In this document: positions 62,201 through 64,000 of the stretch, in pieces
Layout of the letters: each line of letters opens with the position of its first letter
Position numbering within the stretch: the stretch's first letter is position 1
NCBI RefSeq assembly: GCF_047654785.1
Contig: NZ_JASGKQ010000001.1
Coordinates: 930,001-994,000 of the forward strand
Direction: 5' to 3'
DNA from: Pelomonas sp047654785
GTDB lineage: Bacteria > Pseudomonadota > Gammaproteobacteria > Burkholderiales > Burkholderiaceae_C
Length of the DNA: 64,000 nucleotides
Made by a program: the position numbers and the translations under genes
Notes under the pieces: generated by a model
The model's input: the letters and a program-made list of their open reading frames with translations, nothing else
Told to the model about the DNA's origin: nothing
Databases searched by the model: none

Positions 62201-63321
62201 AGCGCCTCGCCCTGATCGCCGCGCTGGCGGCCGCGCTGTCCGGCTGCTCCACCTGGAACTCCTGGTTCGGCGACGACAAGAACAAGCCCGCCGCGCTGGA
62301 GGCGCTGTCCGGCCCCGACACCGGCCGCGTCGCCTGGAGCGCCAAGGGTGACGGCATCGGCTTCCCGCTCAGCATCGCCACGCCGGGAGACCGCTTCGTC
62401 GTCGCCGGCAGCGACGGCGGCGTGCGCGCGCTGGCCGCCGCGGACGGCCGCGAGCTGTGGCGCGGCGAGGCCGGCGCCAAGCTGCTGGCCGGCGTCGGCA
62501 GCGACGGCCGCTTCGCCGCGGTGGTCAACCGCGACAACGAACTCGTCGTGCTGGACGGCGGCCGCCTGGCCTGGAAGAAGGCGCTGCCCACGCCCGTCAT
62601 CGCCGCGCCGCTGGTGGCCGGCGAGCGCGTCTTCGCACTGACGCTGGACCGCCAGGTGCTGGCCTTCGATGCGCTGGACGGCCGCAAGATCTGGGAGCTG
62701 AAGCGCCCCGGCGAGCCGCTGACGCTGGCCAAGGCCGGCGTGCTGACGGCCTACAAGGACACGCTGGTGGTCGGCCAGGGCGCGCGCCTGGCGGGCATCG
62801 ACCCGCTGCGGGGCGAGCTGCGCTGGGAGGCCAGCGTGGCCACGTCGCGCGGCACCAACGAGGTGGAGCGCCTGGCCGACCTGGTCGGCCCGGCCGTGCG
62901 CCAGGGCGAGGTGATCTGCGCGCGCGCCTTCCAGGCGGCCGTGGGCTGCGTGAACGCCGAGCGCGGCAGCGCGCTGTGGAGCCGCATCACGGGCGGCACC
63001 AACGGCATCGGCGCGGACGACCAGGTCGTCGTCGCCGGCGACGCGTCCGACCGCCTGTCGGCCTGGCGTTTGTCCAACGGCGACCTGGCCTGGTCGGGCG
63101 ACCAGTTCCAGCACCGCAAGCTCTCCGAGCCGGTGCTGCTCGGCAAGCAGGTGCTGGTGGGCGACTTCGAGGGCTACGTCCACCTGCTGGACCGCGACAC
63201 CGGCAAGACGCGCTCGCGCCTGCCCACCGACGGCTCCCCGGTCGTCGCCGTCACGCGGCTGAACGACACCGTGCTGGTCGCCACCCGCAGCGGCGGCCTG
63301 TTCGCCATCCAGGCCGAGTAA
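62197..63321 (+). CDS. bamB: Outer-membrane protein assembly factor BamB
   Basis: A 374-residue lipoprotein (lipobox LSGC, Cys17) with eight WD/PQQ-like blades forming a beta-propeller; repeated units such as GRELWRGEAGAKLLAGV and LRWEASV are clear. BamB stabilises the BAM complex. ATG overlaps the yfgM stop; der follows after eight bases. Confidence 0.96.
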   Translation: MKRLALIAALAAALSGCSTWNSWFGDDKNKPAALEALSGPDTGRVAWSAKGDGIGFPLSIATPGDRFVVAGSDGGVRALAAADGRELWRGEAGAKLLAGVGSDGRFAAVVNRDNELVVLDGGRLAWKKALPTPVIAAPLVAGERVFALTLDRQVLAFDALDGRKIWELKRPGEPLTLAKAGVLTAYKDTLVVGQGARLAGIDPLRGELRWEASVATSRGTNEVERLADLVGPAVRQGEVICARAFQAAVGCVNAERGSALWSRITGGTNGIGADDQVVVAGDASDRLSAWRLSNGDLAWSGDQFQHRKLSEPVLLGKQVLVGDFEGYVHLLDRDTGKTRSRLPTDGSPVVAVTRLNDTVLVATRSGGLFAIQAE

Positions 63322-63329
63322 GCCCGCGC

Positions 63330-64000
63330 ATGAAGCCCGTGATCGCCCTGGTCGGCCGCCCCAACGTGGGCAAGTCGACGCTGTTCAACCGCCTGACCAA
63401 GTCGCGCGACGCGATCGTCGCCGACTTCGCCGGCCTGACGCGCGACCGCCACTACGGCGACGGCCGCCTGGGCGACCGCGAGTTCATCGTCATCGACACC
63501 GGCGGCTTCGAGCCCGACAGCAGCACCGGCATCGTCAAGGAGATGGCCAAGCAGACCAAGCAGGCGGTCGCCGAGGCCGACGCGGTCATCTTCGTCGTCG
63601 ATGTCCGCCTGGGCCTGTCGGCGCACGACAGCGACATCGCCCGCTACCTGCGCAGCGTCAACAAGCGGGTGCACCTGGCCGTCAACAAGGCCGAGGGCAT
63701 GAGCGAGTCGCCGCTGCTGGCCGAGTTCCACGAGCTGGGCATGGGCGAGCCGCACCCGATCTCGTCGGCGCACGGCCAGGGCATCCGCAGCCTGCTGGAC
63801 GCGGTGCTGGAGCCCTTCGAGGACACCCGCGAGGAGTTCGGCGCCGGCCCGCAGCAGGACGGCGTGATCCGCCTGGCCGTGGCCGGCCGCCCGAACGTGG
63901 GCAAGAGCACGCTGATCAACACCTGGCTGGGCGAGGAGCGCCTGGTCGCCTTCGACATGCCCGGCACCACGCGCGACGCGATCGCGGTGGACTTCGAGCG
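63330..64000 (+). CDS. der: GTPase Der (EngA), 5' part
   Basis: The first 223 codons of a double-GTPase needed for 50S ribosome assembly; the frame runs off the window. The first G domain has P-loop GRPNVGKS (9-16), DTGGFE and NKAE; the second begins with AGRPNVGKSTLINTWLG and MPGTTRDA. It closes the conserved ispG-hisS-yfgM-bamB-der block. Confidence 0.97.
   Translation, partial: MKPVIALVGRPNVGKSTLFNRLTKSRDAIVADFAGLTRDRHYGDGRLGDREFIVIDTGGFEPDSSTGIVKEMAKQTKQAVAEADAVIFVVDVRLGLSAHDSDIARYLRSVNKRVHLAVNKAEGMSESPLLAEFHELGMGEPHPISSAHGQGIRSLLDAVLEPFEDTREEFGAGPQQDGVIRLAVAGRPNVGKSTLINTWLGEERLVAFDMPGTTRDAIAVDFE

Overview
The window is very GC-rich DNA with gene families, gene orders and codon usage typical of a betaproteobacterium of the order Burkholderiales, probably the Rubrivivax/Leptothrix/Roseateles side of the order. 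The clues are a PEP-CTERM sorting signal, a betaproteobacterial-type homogentisate operon, sigma-54 (-24/-12) promoters, and the conserved rlmN-pilW-rodZ-ispG-hisS-yfgM-bamB-der block. Nothing in the sequence fixes the species.

Region by region. 1-4830: MoxR-type AAA ATPase with a small membrane protein, a divergent di-haem cytochrome c, an HD-GYP protein and an orphan family-5 solute-binding protein. 4889-9106: the most striking locus, a four-gene operon rhodanese - serine O-acetyltransferase - family 2A encapsulin shell - cysteine desulfurase with a 195-residue disordered N-terminal extension, i.e. a sulfur-metabolism protein nanocompartment with its cargo and substrate-supply enzymes. 9115-15500: tRNA-Ser(UGA), apaH, a PEP-CTERM protein behind a sigma-54 promoter, a glycosyltransferase, a CorC/HlyC-like CBS membrane protein, a SapC-like protein and a FeeM-like acyltransferase. 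15511-21750: an IclR regulator divergent from a homogentisate/3-hydroxyphenylacetate operon (MBL-fold protein, flavin monooxygenase, DUF2783 partner, hmgA, fahA). 21757-27449: urea ABC transporter urtABCDE behind a consensus sigma-54 promoter.

27450-28512 is a graveyard of mobile elements (IS4-like transposase tail, ISAs1-like transposase core, DUF3363 relaxase piece, REP-like repeat). 28513-31143: TRIC-type channel, a second orphan solute-binding protein and a YkgJ-like cysteine-cluster protein. 31179-37519: a compact minus-strand operon of an unknown lipoprotein, an ECF sigma factor, a one-pass membrane protein in the anti-sigma position and a secreted TPR-CHAT (caspase-like) protein. This looks like an uncharacterised envelope-signalling system. 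37676-39164: PaiB-like flavoprotein and a 2-oxoglutarate/Fe(II) oxygenase.

39471-47535: 2-oxoglutarate dehydrogenase operon sucA-sucB-lpdA, interrupted by a zeta-toxin-like kinase and a 59-residue partner, then zapE and a coiled-coil exported protein. 47532-64000: PP2C phosphatase, YdcH-like protein, DinG/YoaA helicase, bamD, rluD, scpB, a very long rluB, ndk, rlmN (frameshifted around a REP-like insertion), pilW-like, rodZ-like, ispG, hisS, yfgM, bamB and the first part of der. Several very long open frames lie opposite or in shadow frames of real genes because of the base composition and are not annotated.
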